Below the pieces are notes generated by a model, which did not search any database, was not told the origin of the DNA, and saw only the letters and a list, made by a program, of their open reading frames with translations. The position numbers and the translations under genes are program-made. From Allocoleopsis franciscana PCC 7113 (GTDB lineage Bacteria > Cyanobacteriota > Cyanobacteriia > Cyanobacteriales > Coleofasciculaceae): a stretch of 64,000 bases of DNA. This document shows, piece by piece, positions 1 to 8,301 of the stretch. The DNA lies in contig NC_019738.1 of NCBI RefSeq assembly GCF_000317515.1, forward strand, positions 1,215,501-1,279,500. The letters are read 5' to 3'. How positions within the stretch are numbered: the first letter of the stretch is position 1; every line of letters begins with the position of its first letter.

Positions 1-1642
1 ATGACCCGACACCACTATTATCAGAATCTGCTGTCAAGGTAATCGATCCCGCAACACCACCCGTTGGAAAAAAGGGAAAGGTAAGCTGGTCGTTATTTAG
101 AGGGCCGATGATGATATCGTTGGTTGCTTCTAAGATGACATTCGCCGTCGGTAACATATCTTCAAGCACAGCTTGAGAGATAAAAATGGAACCCGGAGTA
201 GGAGAAAAGTCATTTTGCAAAATTTGGGCAGTTCCATTGAGCTGAGCATCCACCCCAGGAGAAGACGGTGCATTCGAGATAGTGATATCAGTTGGATCTA
301 ACAGTAATGTGCCAAGGCTACCATTGGCTGCACTGAGGTTAGCTGTACCATTAAAAATCAGGTCTTGTTTACCGGAGACTTCAACAAATCCGCCATTTCC
401 AGAAGTGCTGCCACCGCGAGCACTGATGCTCCCATGAAATGCAGTTATTTCATCAGCCCAGAGAATTACTTTCCCGCCATTACCCTGCGTCAGGGCATCC
501 GCATTAATCGTTGAGTCACTACTGACATAGGTACGAGATGCATTCGGTACTGTGCCTTTGCCCTGATAATCACCACCAATCAGTACTGTACCGCCACCAT
601 TCGCACCAGTTGCATCAACATTGGCACTAACCAGCCCGACCTTATTACCCAAGACCTGTACCGTACCACCCGTCTGTCCTGGTGCTGTACCAAACGCATT
701 CAGGCTACCAGAAGCGATCGCACTACCCGGCTCAGTTGGCACCTGTACGCCAGAACCCGTCAGGACCGTCTCTCCAGCCGCATTAACCGATAGTCCTGTC
801 GCATTTCCCCCACTCCCACCCGTTAGTAGTTGGGGCAAGGATAAAACGGGCAATGTCCACTGAGTCGGGGAATTATTATCCGATGCAGGGGGTAAAACCT
901 CTAAACTTAATACAGACCCAGATTGGCTCAAACGAACGAGGCTGGTTCCTGGTACGGCTGCGATCGTAATTTTTCCTACTGGAGCATTAACTTGCCCCGT
1001 ACTCACAACCGTACCACCCAAGAGCATCAGATCTTTTCCTGCACCTACCGCTAAGTTACCGGAGTTAACGATGCTTCCCGGTTGAGATGTGGTGAAGGCA
1101 AAACCATTAGGCGTACCGTTGAGCTGAGTGTAATCATTAATTCCTGCCGCATTAAACCAGTTATTACTAATCCCAATACTCGTAGCCGTCGTGGCAACAA
1201 AAGACGCAGGGACATTCAAGCTGGCATTAGAGCCAAAGATAATTCCGGCGGGATTCATCAGGTACAGATTGGCTTGGCTACCACTGACTTGAATCAGTCC
1301 ATTAATATTAGAAGCATTGCCACTGACCACCCGACCTAAGATATTTTGAGTGGTGGCATTGGACTGGAAATTCGCGGTTTGTCCCGTATTAACGTCGAAT
1401 TGGGAAAAGCTATGGAACAGGTTGGTTCCACTGGAAGAGGTTTGTCCTCCGGTGATGTCTAATTGATTACCCGTCGTGTTCACGAGGGTATTCGTGCCAT
1501 CAGCAGCAGGGACAATTTGTGCTAAAGCAGGCGTGACAGTGATTGCTCCTAGTAGGGGAAGTGCAGCTAGTGCATAACTAAGGGTTTTGGCGAGTGATTG
1601 AGTGAAGCGTTTACTGATAGAACTTACAGACTCTTTTGTCAC
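1..1642 (-). other. TPS/filamentous haemagglutinin N-terminal module with possible separate start (GTG 1642)
   Basis: This is the C-terminal module of the fused frame, given separately because it is probably the exported unit. A GTG at 1642 begins VTKESVSSISKRFTQ, followed by a hydrophobic segment and a TPALAQ-type cleavage site, the normal arrangement at the start of a TPS exoprotein. The domain continues as beta-helix-like sequence rich in G, N, T and S to the window edge. No clear Shine-Dalgarno precedes the GTG, so the start is a guess based on where the signal peptide lies. Confidence 0.6.
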
Positions 1643-2833
1643 TTTTGAGCCGTGCAACTGTTCTAGAACCCCCCAACCTTCCTGAAAAAGGGTAGGGCTG
1701 ATTCGTTTTCCCGAAACCCGCTCGGAGTTTAAACTCCGGGCTAATAGCTCAAGTCCATTGAAATGGACTAAAGTCGCCCTATCTCTTGCAGTCGGTTTCA
1801 ACCGACATCTTGCACCATTCGCAACAAGTTCTGGCGAATGGAATTCGCGGCTATAAAACCGAAGTCCGCCTGCGCGGACTAGAGGAAAATCAAGGGTTGT
1901 GAAACCTGCGTAGGCAGGTTTTGTTTGTGTAGCTGCGGTTTCAACCGCCCTATTGAGAAGGTTGCAAGATATCAGTTTCAACCGACTTTGGCTACTCGCT
2001 GTGGAATTGATTCCCTGGCGGGTTTGGAGAGAATGAATCAGTCCTGTCTGAACAACGGGGGCTATGTGTAAGTTCTGACTGGGTGGGGTGGAGAACTCAG
2101 CACAACTGAGCAATGTTACCGGAAAGTTGTCGGCATGTTGGCGGCGCTGGCGTGCCTGCTTGATGGCAATCAGTGCAAGGCGATTTTGCTGTGCCTTCTG
2201 CTGCTGAGTAATACTCTCTCGGTGAACGCGATAGTAGTAGAGTGGTTTGCTCACCCGTTGTACCTGCGTTACTTCCGACACTCGCAGGCACAGTTCGTAG
2301 TCCTCAATTAAGTCAAACGTCTCATCAATTCCGCCTACTTCGTCAAATACCGTGCGGCGAATTAATCGAAAGTGGAACGCCATGAATTTTCGCAACAATC
2401 CCATTGGAGAATAGGGAAAGCGGCAGCGATTTTCGTAAGCCTTTACTTCACCGCGTTCGTTCATCACCAAATAGTCGGTATAAACTAAACCCGTGGCTGG
2501 ATGAGTATCGAGTATCGCGGCTGTCTCTTCGAGTGCTGTTGGTGCTAGGATATCGTCACTGTCTACTAAGCCAATATAAGTACCAGTAGTTTGTGCGATC
2601 GCATCTTTGAGCGCACGTCCTCGCCCTTGATGTTGCGCCGCCACCACTGTTACCCGCGCATCTTGCTTCGCGTAGTCTTGAGCAATCTCGACAGAACAAT
2701 CTGTAGAACCATCATCCCAAACCAGTAACTCCCAGTCGCCACGAGTTTGTGCCAAAACACTTTCAATCGCAGCGCCTAGATAACGCTCTCGGTTGTAAAC
2801 GGTGATGATGAGGGAAATCGGCACTAGCATCAT
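1..2833 (-). CDS. GT2 glycosyltransferase reading in frame into a two-partner-secretion (FHA-type) domain; 3' end outside window
   Basis: Translating the minus strand from ATG at 2833 gives an open frame with no stop to base 1 (at least 944 codons). Residues 1 to about 235 are a family 2 glycosyltransferase: N-terminus MMLVPISLIITVYNRE, nucleotide-binding WDDGSTD, DXD-type motif LVDSDD, and the acceptor-side motif LIEDYELCLR. Residues about 290-385 are encoded by a run of palindromic repeats and have no recognisable fold. From residue 398 the frame reads a signal-peptide-like stretch ending TPALAQ, then a haemagglutinin-type TPS domain with NLFHSFSQFDVNTGQ and NLYLMNPAGIIFGSNAS. GT2 enzymes act in the cytoplasm, whereas TPS proteins are exported through the outer membrane by a TpsB partner, so one polypeptide doing both would be odd. 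The TPS part may instead start internally at GTG 1642. The two domain identifications are secure; expression as one protein is unproven. Confidence 0.75.
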   Translation of the reverse strand, partial: MMLVPISLIITVYNRERYLGAAIESVLAQTRGDWELLVWDDGSTDCSVEIAQDYAKQDARVTVVAAQHQGRGRALKDAIAQTTGTYIGLVDSDDILAPTALEETAAILDTHPATGLVYTDYLVMNERGEVKAYENRCRFPYSPMGLLRKFMAFHFRLIRRTVFDEVGGIDETFDLIEDYELCLRVSEVTQVQRVSKPLYYYRVHRESITQQQKAQQNRLALIAIKQARQRRQHADNFPVTLLSCAEFSTPPSQNLHIAPVVQTGLIHSLQTRQGINSTASSQSRLKLISCNLLNRAVETAATQTKPAYAGFTTLDFPLVRAGGLRFYSREFHSPELVANGARCRLKPTARDRATLVHFNGLELLARSLNSERVSGKRISPTLFQEGWGVLEQLHGSKVTKESVSSISKRFTQSLAKTLSYALAALPLLGAITVTPALAQIVPAADGTNTLVNTTGNQLDITGGQTSSSGTNLFHSFSQFDVNTGQTANFQSNATTQNILGRVVSGNASNINGLIQVSGSQANLYLMNPAGIIFGSNASLNVPASFVATTATSIGISNNWFNAAGINDYTQLNGTPNGFAFTTSQPGSIVNSGNLAVGAGKDLMLLGGTVVSTGQVNAPVGKITIAAVPGTSLVRLSQSGSVLSLEVLPPASDNNSPTQWTLPVLSLPQLLTGGSGGNATGLSVNAAGETVLTGSGVQVPTEPGSAIASGSLNAFGTAPGQTGGTVQVLGNKVGLVSANVDATGANGGGTVLIGGDYQGKGTVPNASRTYVSSDSTINADALTQGNGGKVILWADEITAFHGSISARGGSTSGNGGFVEVSGKQDLIFNGTANLSAANGSLGTLLLDPTDITISNAPSSPGVDAQLNGTAQILQNDFSPTPGSIFISQAVLEDMLPTANVILEATNDIIIGPLNNDQLTFPFFPTGGVAGSITLTADSDNSGVGS
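1723..1948. repeat. Cluster of seven short palindromes lying inside an open reading frame
   Basis: Perfect or near-perfect palindromes lie at 1723-1738 (CGGAGTTT/AAACTCCG), 1752-1769 (8-bp arms), 1791-1806 (GTCGGTT arms), 1834-1848 (GCGAAT arms), 1863-1880 (AGTCCGC arms), 1903-1920 (AACCTGC arms) and 1935-1948 (GCGGTT arms). The AGTCCGC palindrome recurs at 32826-32843. The cluster resembles the small dispersed palindromes of filamentous cyanobacteria, but here it is read through in frame. Confidence 0.8.
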
Positions 2834-3112
2834 GAATGTTCCGCGAAAACTCAACAGGACTGACCCAAGGAAAAGCAGCAGAGCACACCGATAAATATTC
2901 TGTAGCTATCCCTACAGGATGAAGCGACGTTGGTACAGTACATCCTGGCAGTGGTTTTGAGAACTAGACTTTTGGCGAATCAAACCAACTCCCATTAGGG
3001 TTAAGGTAGATTTTGTCGATTACCCTGAACCGAATGAGCACAGGATTATCGTCTTGATTTAAAGTAGACCAAGCTGGAAGAGAGCATTTAATACAGCTTA
3101 AGGAAGTGTACT
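2834..3112. other. Divergent intergenic region
   Basis: About 280 bases between the glycosyltransferase start (minus) and the ParA-like gene (plus). It should hold the promoters of both genes. I see an AAGGAAG ribosome-binding site near 3100 for the plus-strand gene and no convincing -35/-10 pair. Confidence 0.4.
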
Positions 3113-3880
3113 GTGTCCAAAATTGTATCGATTCACTCATTTCGGGGAGGAACCGGCAAATCAAACTCAACAGCAAATCTCGCGGCGCTTGTTGCCCGTT
3201 CGGGAAAGCGGGTGGGTATTGTTGACACGGATATCCAATCCCCAGGGATTCATGTCCTTTTTGGTTTCAATGACGAGAAAATAAAATACACCCTCAACGA
3301 CTACTTGTGGGGTAACTGTGCGATCGAAGATACCGCCTATGACGTTAGTTCGGTTTTAAAAGAAAAAGCCAATCAACGTAACAAAATTTATCTGATTCCC
3401 TCTAGTATCAAAGCTCGTGATATTACCCGAATCCTCCGGGAAGGCTTTGACTTTGGAATGCTCAATGATGGTTTACAAGACCTGATTGATGAGCTGGAAT
3501 TGGATTATTTGTTTATTGATACCCATCCCGGCTTAAATGAAGAAACCTTACTCTCTCTCACGATTTCCGATATACTTGTTTTGATTTTACGTCCCGATAA
3601 TCAAGACTTCCAAGGCACTGCTGTCACTGTCGAAGTTGCCCGGAAGCTGCAAGTCCCTAAAATGTTACTCCTAATTAATAAGGCGTTACCAGCCTTAGAT
3701 TTTGATGCCTTACGACAACAGGTAGAGAAAATTTACAATGCTCCCGTGGCGGGAATCTTGCCCCTTTCCGACGAGATGGTACAACTCGCCAGCAGCGATC
3801 TTTTTTGCCTGCGCTACTCCAATCACCCAATTAGTCAGGAGATGCAAAAAGTTGCTAAGCAAATTATGCAATCTAATTGA
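3113..3880 (+). CDS. ParA/MinD-family ATPase with Arg in place of the signature Walker A lysine
   Basis: 255 residues from GTG 3113, preceded by AAGGAAG. The N-terminus MSKIVSIHSFRGGTGKSN carries a deviant Walker A of the ParA/MinD type, but the first (signature) lysine of KGGxGK is Arg11; the P-loop Lys16 is present. A switch-I-like segment IVDTDIQSPG follows near residue 38 and a Walker B LFIDTHPG near residue 134. Such ATPases usually dimerise on ATP and position or segregate a cargo on membrane or nucleoid. No parS-like array was noticed nearby. The next gene encodes a small winged-helix protein, as ParA ATPases often have a DNA- or cargo-binding partner. Family assignment is firm; the cargo is unknown. 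Confidence 0.88.
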   Translation: MSKIVSIHSFRGGTGKSNSTANLAALVARSGKRVGIVDTDIQSPGIHVLFGFNDEKIKYTLNDYLWGNCAIEDTAYDVSSVLKEKANQRNKIYLIPSSIKARDITRILREGFDFGMLNDGLQDLIDELELDYLFIDTHPGLNEETLLSLTISDILVLILRPDNQDFQGTAVTVEVARKLQVPKMLLLINKALPALDFDALRQQVEKIYNAPVAGILPLSDEMVQLASSDLFCLRYSNHPISQEMQKVAKQIMQSN

Positions 3881-3912
3881 ATCGCACTAAAATCAACAGA
3901 TATAGCATTTGT

Positions 3913-4059
3913 ATTTGAGATGTGAAATTCTCTCTTCTCTTTCCTCTGTGTTCTCTAAGTCTTTGTCGTTTGTTATTTTTTACATCTCAAATGTATAGCG
4001 GTTCTCAAATAAGTGGATTACACTCAACTTCTGCCCTTTGCCCTCTGCTTTCTGCCTTA
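3913..4059. repeat. Inverted repeat and pyrimidine-rich STRR-like tract
   Basis: ATTTGAGATGTGAAA at 3913-3927 is repeated inverted at 3978-3992 with one mismatch, around a C/T-rich loop of 50 bases. At 4028-4059 there is a run of CTGCC(C/T)T-like heptads, a family also found at 26231-26262 and 35452-35640. This fills most of the gap between the ParA-like gene and the winged-helix gene. Confidence 0.6.
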
Positions 4060-4136
4060 AAGCCAACTACGTTGTACCTCACCAAATAGAGAAACGCTAT
4101 AAATAGTATATTTGCAACTTACAAGGAAGAAATATT

Positions 4137-4463
4137 ATGAGTAGGAATCCGTTGAATCCATCAGAAACCGGGGACGAAGAAAATGAAACTAACTCCCGAT
4201 TGAGCATGGCTGATGTTCTGACGTTACCTGACTTTGAACAGAAAATCGTCACCTGGATAGTGCGTAAAAAAGAAGTGAGTCTGACTGAAGTTGCCGCTTA
4301 TATGGAACAGGACAAGGAAAGCATTTCCACAACGTTGAATACCCTAAAAGAACAAGGCTTTGTGAAAGAATTGGAGGTAGAAGGTGAACAACACTACCGT
4401 CCTTGCCTTGCGCCTAAACAGAGAAGTCGGGCTTCTAAAAACCTTTGGCAGGCTCTAGATTAA
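4137..4463 (+). CDS. Small winged-helix (MarR/ArsR-like) protein
   Basis: 108 residues from ATG 4137 with an AGGAAG site about ten bases upstream. Residues 30-90 form a winged-helix pattern: a helix (DFEQKIVTWIVRKKEVSL), a second helix with the recognition-like stretch DKESISTTLNTLKEQGF, and a basic wing region (VEGEQHYRPCLAPKQRSR). The first 25 residues are acidic and probably disordered. It could bind DNA or serve as the partner of the ParA-like ATPase encoded 256 bases upstream on the same strand. The fold is inferred from the helix pattern; no specific family name is claimed. Confidence 0.7.
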   Translation: MSRNPLNPSETGDEENETNSRLSMADVLTLPDFEQKIVTWIVRKKEVSLTEVAAYMEQDKESISTTLNTLKEQGFVKELEVEGEQHYRPCLAPKQRSRASKNLWQALD

Positions 4464-4565
4464 AGGTGTTACTCAATAGCCAAAGTATGGATTAAGTCGC
4501 GCCTATCTTAGAAACTAAAGTGATAATTTGCCTAGTACACCCATCACTTTGGAGGGATTTGGGTT

Positions 4566-7100
4566 GTGCCGAAGAAAATTTTGCCATCCGTCTATCCGTT
4601 GATTTGGCTACAAAAGACAGTCTGCTTTAGCCAAGTGTCTATGCACAATCATCGTTACAAAAGAGGTTGGGGAAAAACGAGGAGAATCACCTCTTTAATA
4701 ATGACTTTTTTAACCTCTGTAACACCACTATGGGTTTGTGCTTCTTTCTCTACACCCTCGGTTTTGGCACAAACTTCAGATGCCCAGAATTATCATGCAG
4801 ATTTACTGCTGAATTTAGGGATTCGCCAACATAAAACTGGTCAATTTGCAGCGTCATTAGACTCATTGCAGAATGCACTCACACTTTATCAAAAATTGGG
4901 TGATGCTCAAGGCATAGGCAATTGCCTCGGCAGTCTGGGCGATACCTACTTTTCAATGGGGCAATACCCACAAGCGGCAGGGTTTTATCATCAGAGTTTG
5001 ATACTCAAAAAAGCAATAGGCGATCGCACAGGTGAAGTTGAGGCGTTACTTGGTTTGAGCAAGGCTTATTTGTACTTAAGGCAAGAAGAGAGGGCAAAGA
5101 AGTTTGAGCAGCAAGCGCAAGTCATTCGGCGAGAAATTGGCAATCCCAGACGGCAAGCCGCTTTTTTGAACAACCTGGCTTTAGATTCCCAGTCACAAGG
5201 GGAATACGAGGAAGCGATCGCGTTTCATCTCCAACAATTAAAGATTGCACGGGAAATTGATAATCCTACCTTAGAAGCTGAATCTCTGCAAAAGCTAGCA
5301 CAGGCTTATGAGTTATCCGGGCAATCCCAAAAAGCGATTGAGTTGTATCAGCTACAACTGGAGTTCGCCCAAAAATCCAATGATAACGCTTTGGAAGCTA
5401 TTGCTCTAAGTCAGTTGGCAAACGCTTATGAATTATTGGGGCAATCCCCAAAAGCGATTGAATTGTATCAACAGCAGTTGGAAATCGCCAGGAAATCGGG
5501 TAATCGTGCCCAAGAAGCGATCGCCCTCAATCAATTAGCAATTGCCTTCGAGTCTCAAGGGCAATTTTCCAAGGCGATCGAGTTATATCAACAACAATTA
5601 GAAGCAGCGAAAAAAACAAATAATCGTTTAGCAGAAGGCACCGTTTTAAACAATCTCGCACTCGCTTCCCTTAAAGCCAACAATCTCACCGAAGCGCAGC
5701 CGAAACTTCTGGATGCGATGAAAGTTTGGGATGCAATACGTACCCAACTCGGCAACGACGAGAATTATTATGCTGAACAGGCTAGAAGTTATCGCTTACT
5801 GCAACAAGTACACATCGCTCAAAATCAGCCCGAAGCCGCCTTGGAAATAGCGGAACAGGGGCGAGTTAAAGAAATTGTCCAGTTACTTAATCTACGGTTA
5901 TCGTCTGAACCCGTAGGAACAGGTTTAAAAGCGGCTCCTGCTCAAATTAATCTACCTACAATCCTAGAAATTAAACAAATTGCTAAGGCACAAAATGCCA
6001 CACTGGTTGAATATTCGGTTATTTCTGATCAAGAACTATTTGTTTGGGTGATTCAGCCGTCAGGAGAAATTGCCTTCCGCCGCATTAATGTTAAAGAACA
6101 AAAAACGGTCTATCCTATTACTTCACTACAAGAGGTTGTTAACAATAGCATAGAAGCGATCGGTGTAAAAGGCAAAAGCCCCACAAGTACAGCAGAACCA
6201 ACCGATAAAATATCCCAAAATCAACCTTTATTGCAGCTAAATCAGCTACTCATTAAACCTATTGAAGACCTTTTACCCAAAGACTCCAAACAACATGTTA
6301 TTTTTATTCCGCACCAAGAATTATTCTTCGTTCCTTTTCCTGCATTAGTTGATATTACAGGCAAATCCCTGATTGAAAAACATACCATTCTCACCTCTCC
6401 AGCCATTCAAGTACTAGCGTTAACTAAACAGCAACGAAAACAAGTCTCAGGAAATAAAGTCCTGGTAATGGGTAATCCAACGATGCCAAATATGACAGTC
6501 GGGGGAGGAGAGTCATCACAATCCTTACCGCCACTGTTGAGAGGAGAGCAGGAATCCCTAGAAATTGCCCAATTCCTAAAAACTCAACCCCTGATTGGCA
6601 ACCAAGCAACAAAAAGTGCTTTCTTGGAACAATTACCAAGCTCAAAAACGATACATTTAGCAACTTACGGATTACTAGATGACATTAAGCGTCAAGGTGT
6701 ACCAGGGGGAATTGCACTAGCACCAGCGGGTAATGACAACGGTATACTCACGGCTGCTGAAATCCTTAACTTGTACGAGCAAACTAAAGACAAAAAATCA
6801 CCTTTACGGGCTGAACTCGTCGTCCTTAGTGCAGGTAACATAGGGGCTGGAAACCTCAAGAGTGATGGCTTAATAGGTTTATCGATGTCGCTAATTGCTG
6901 CGGGTGTCCCTAGTATCGTGATGTCTTTTGGTTCCGCATCAGATGCCTCAACCACTGACTTAATGATTGAGTTTTATCGGCAGCTAAAGCAGACAAATGA
7001 TAAAGCTCAAGCCTTGCGCCAAGCCATGCTAACGACGATGAAAAAATATCCTAACTCTAGGGTATGGGCGGCATTTACATTAATGGGTGAGGCGAAATAA
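4566..7100 (+). CDS. TPR protein with catalytically degenerate CHAT domain
   Basis: 844 residues from GTG 4566 (GGAGGGA lies upstream). A signal peptide or membrane anchor spans about residues 38-68 and ends PSVLAQT. Residues 75-430 hold seven or eight TPR units at 40-residue spacing, several nearly identical (AYELxGQSxKAIELYQ). Residues 460-840 are a CHAT (caspase-like, clan CD) domain. The His of the usual ATHG motif is Tyr701 (HLATYG), and the Cys of LSACxTG is Gly757 (LSAGNIGAG), so both members of the catalytic dyad are missing. It is therefore probably a scaffold or pseudoprotease outside the cytoplasmic membrane. TPR-CHAT genes are common in filamentous cyanobacteria, often near haemagglutinin-like genes, as here. 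Confidence 0.9.
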   Translation: MPKKILPSVYPLIWLQKTVCFSQVSMHNHRYKRGWGKTRRITSLIMTFLTSVTPLWVCASFSTPSVLAQTSDAQNYHADLLLNLGIRQHKTGQFAASLDSLQNALTLYQKLGDAQGIGNCLGSLGDTYFSMGQYPQAAGFYHQSLILKKAIGDRTGEVEALLGLSKAYLYLRQEERAKKFEQQAQVIRREIGNPRRQAAFLNNLALDSQSQGEYEEAIAFHLQQLKIAREIDNPTLEAESLQKLAQAYELSGQSQKAIELYQLQLEFAQKSNDNALEAIALSQLANAYELLGQSPKAIELYQQQLEIARKSGNRAQEAIALNQLAIAFESQGQFSKAIELYQQQLEAAKKTNNRLAEGTVLNNLALASLKANNLTEAQPKLLDAMKVWDAIRTQLGNDENYYAEQARSYRLLQQVHIAQNQPEAALEIAEQGRVKEIVQLLNLRLSSEPVGTGLKAAPAQINLPTILEIKQIAKAQNATLVEYSVISDQELFVWVIQPSGEIAFRRINVKEQKTVYPITSLQEVVNNSIEAIGVKGKSPTSTAEPTDKISQNQPLLQLNQLLIKPIEDLLPKDSKQHVIFIPHQELFFVPFPALVDITGKSLIEKHTILTSPAIQVLALTKQQRKQVSGNKVLVMGNPTMPNMTVGGGESSQSLPPLLRGEQESLEIAQFLKTQPLIGNQATKSAFLEQLPSSKTIHLATYGLLDDIKRQGVPGGIALAPAGNDNGILTAAEILNLYEQTKDKKSPLRAELVVLSAGNIGAGNLKSDGLIGLSMSLIAAGVPSIVMSFGSASDASTTDLMIEFYRQLKQTNDKAQALRQAMLTTMKKYPNSRVWAAFTLMGEAK

Positions 7101-7201
7101 TTGTTATCATGCCTTAAAACCATGCCATTATGGTTAGCGTCAGTTTTCCATGCGGAATCGGCAATTTTGGGTTTGTAGTGAATTAAGAACTGAGCAATAA
7201 G

Positions 7202-7588
7202 TTGAGAACTAAGAAGAAAGTGAAGTTGAACCGGAATTGGGTTATAGCTTTTGGTTTCTACTTCTTGGTTTTGCTAACCATTATCGGCTTGGCTTATGGG
7301 GGTATTTTACCTGTCAAAGTTTCAGCTATCCCCTTTTATGACACTATCGGACACTTTATTTTATTGGGTAGTGCTTCTTACTTAGGTCATAAAGCGCTAG
7401 GGGGACAGATGTTCACAATTTGGCGGTTTCCTTTTGCCCTTCCCCTAGCACCCATTATCGTTAGCGTTTTTGCGGCTGTGGATGAGAGTTTGCAAGCACT
7501 TTCGCCGCTTCGCACCAGCACTGTGTCAGACATGACGGCTAACTTGGTTGGAATCTGGGCTTTTTATATCCTAGCTAGGTGGAAATAA
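7202..7588 (+). CDS. VanZ-like small membrane protein
   Basis: 128 residues, reading from TTG 7202; an in-frame GTG at 7220 is an alternative. About four hydrophobic segments are visible. The VanZ-type signature is present: YDTIGHFILLG, then DESLQALSPLRTSTVSD and an MTANLVGI segment matching the DE..Q...R..S..D...N..G pattern. The function of VanZ-like proteins outside glycopeptide resistance is unknown. It follows the TPR-CHAT gene by 101 bases on the same strand and may be co-transcribed with it. Confidence 0.75.
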   Translation: MRTKKKVKLNRNWVIAFGFYFLVLLTIIGLAYGGILPVKVSAIPFYDTIGHFILLGSASYLGHKALGGQMFTIWRFPFALPLAPIIVSVFAAVDESLQALSPLRTSTVSDMTANLVGIWAFYILARWK

Positions 7589-7825
7589 GGACAAAGATGG
7601 AACTGAAGATTGCCTTTAAGGGGGTGACGCTAGCTGAAGTCAAGCTGCTTTTGAACTTTATGGGTATCTTGTTGGAATCTTTATAATATATCGGCTCAGC
7701 TTCTCCTATCCTTAATATTTTCTTTGCTATCACAGAAGTAGGCGAATAAAGTAATTGAGTACTTAATGAATACTTGCCTCCATTAAATTTCTTACTAAAC
7801 TCTCGAATGCGACGGGGTGGCTAAA

Positions 7826-7957
7826 ATGTCTACGCGCTATAACCAAAACCATTCTCCTCTGCAAAGAATTGTCTACACAAAAGTCAACGTTAACGGTAAA
7901 GTTCAGTTAGTGCCTCTAGAGTTGTATGCAGATGGCTCTGTGAAGCGAGCGAACTAA
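7826..7957 (+). CDS. Small conserved-looking ORF, 43 residues
   Basis: ATG 7826 to TAA 7957 encodes MSTRYNQNHSPLQRIVYTKV and 23 further residues ending YADGSVKRAN. A GGGGTGG stretch lies seven bases upstream, and a strong terminator follows about 80 bases after the stop. The even polarity pattern and the framing by a plausible ribosome-binding site and terminator argue for a real gene. Function is unknown. Confidence 0.6.
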   Translation: MSTRYNQNHSPLQRIVYTKVNVNGKVQLVPLELYADGSVKRAN

Positions 7958-8038
7958 CTCAAGCTCTGTTCGGTTTGGCAGTCTATAGCCTTTCAAGTTT
8001 CAACATTGTCCAGTAGGGATAGAAATAGAGATAGATAT

Positions 8039-8080
8039 AGAGACGCGTGAAGTGCTACAATCGCGTCTCTACTTTCTTTT
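8039..8080 (+). terminator. Rho-independent terminator
   Basis: AGAGACGCG (8039-8047) pairs perfectly with CGCGTCTCT (8062-8070), followed by ACTTTCTTTT. It lies downstream of the 43-residue ORF. Confidence 0.75.
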
Positions 8081-8301
8081 GTAGGAAGTAGATTGAAGCA
8101 AGGCCGTGGATGTAACGTAGAGTAGGAGAGCCTCACGCTCGTTAGCGCCCGATTGAGAAGGCAGCATTCCGATGGGAAGAGTGGAGCCTACAGCGTCACA
8201 TTTAAGTAATCTCGAAAATTGGCTAGCTTTAAGTGTCCGGATCGGATAGCCTTCATATTGTTAGTGAGATGTGTGATGTGAGGATACTCAAGAACTGGGC
8301 T

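Larger units (their letters stand above)
7589..8301. other. Intergenic region with one small ORF and a terminator
   Basis: Apart from the 43-codon ORF at 7826-7957 and the hairpin at 8039-8070, listed separately, I see no coding sequence that can be supported. The stretch 8100-8300 is of ordinary composition. Confidence 0.4.

Noticed and set aside
621-1339. Plus-strand open frames at 621-863 and 1082-1339
   Set aside because: They lie antisense to the minus-strand TPS coding sequence and have no ribosome-binding site or recognisable content.
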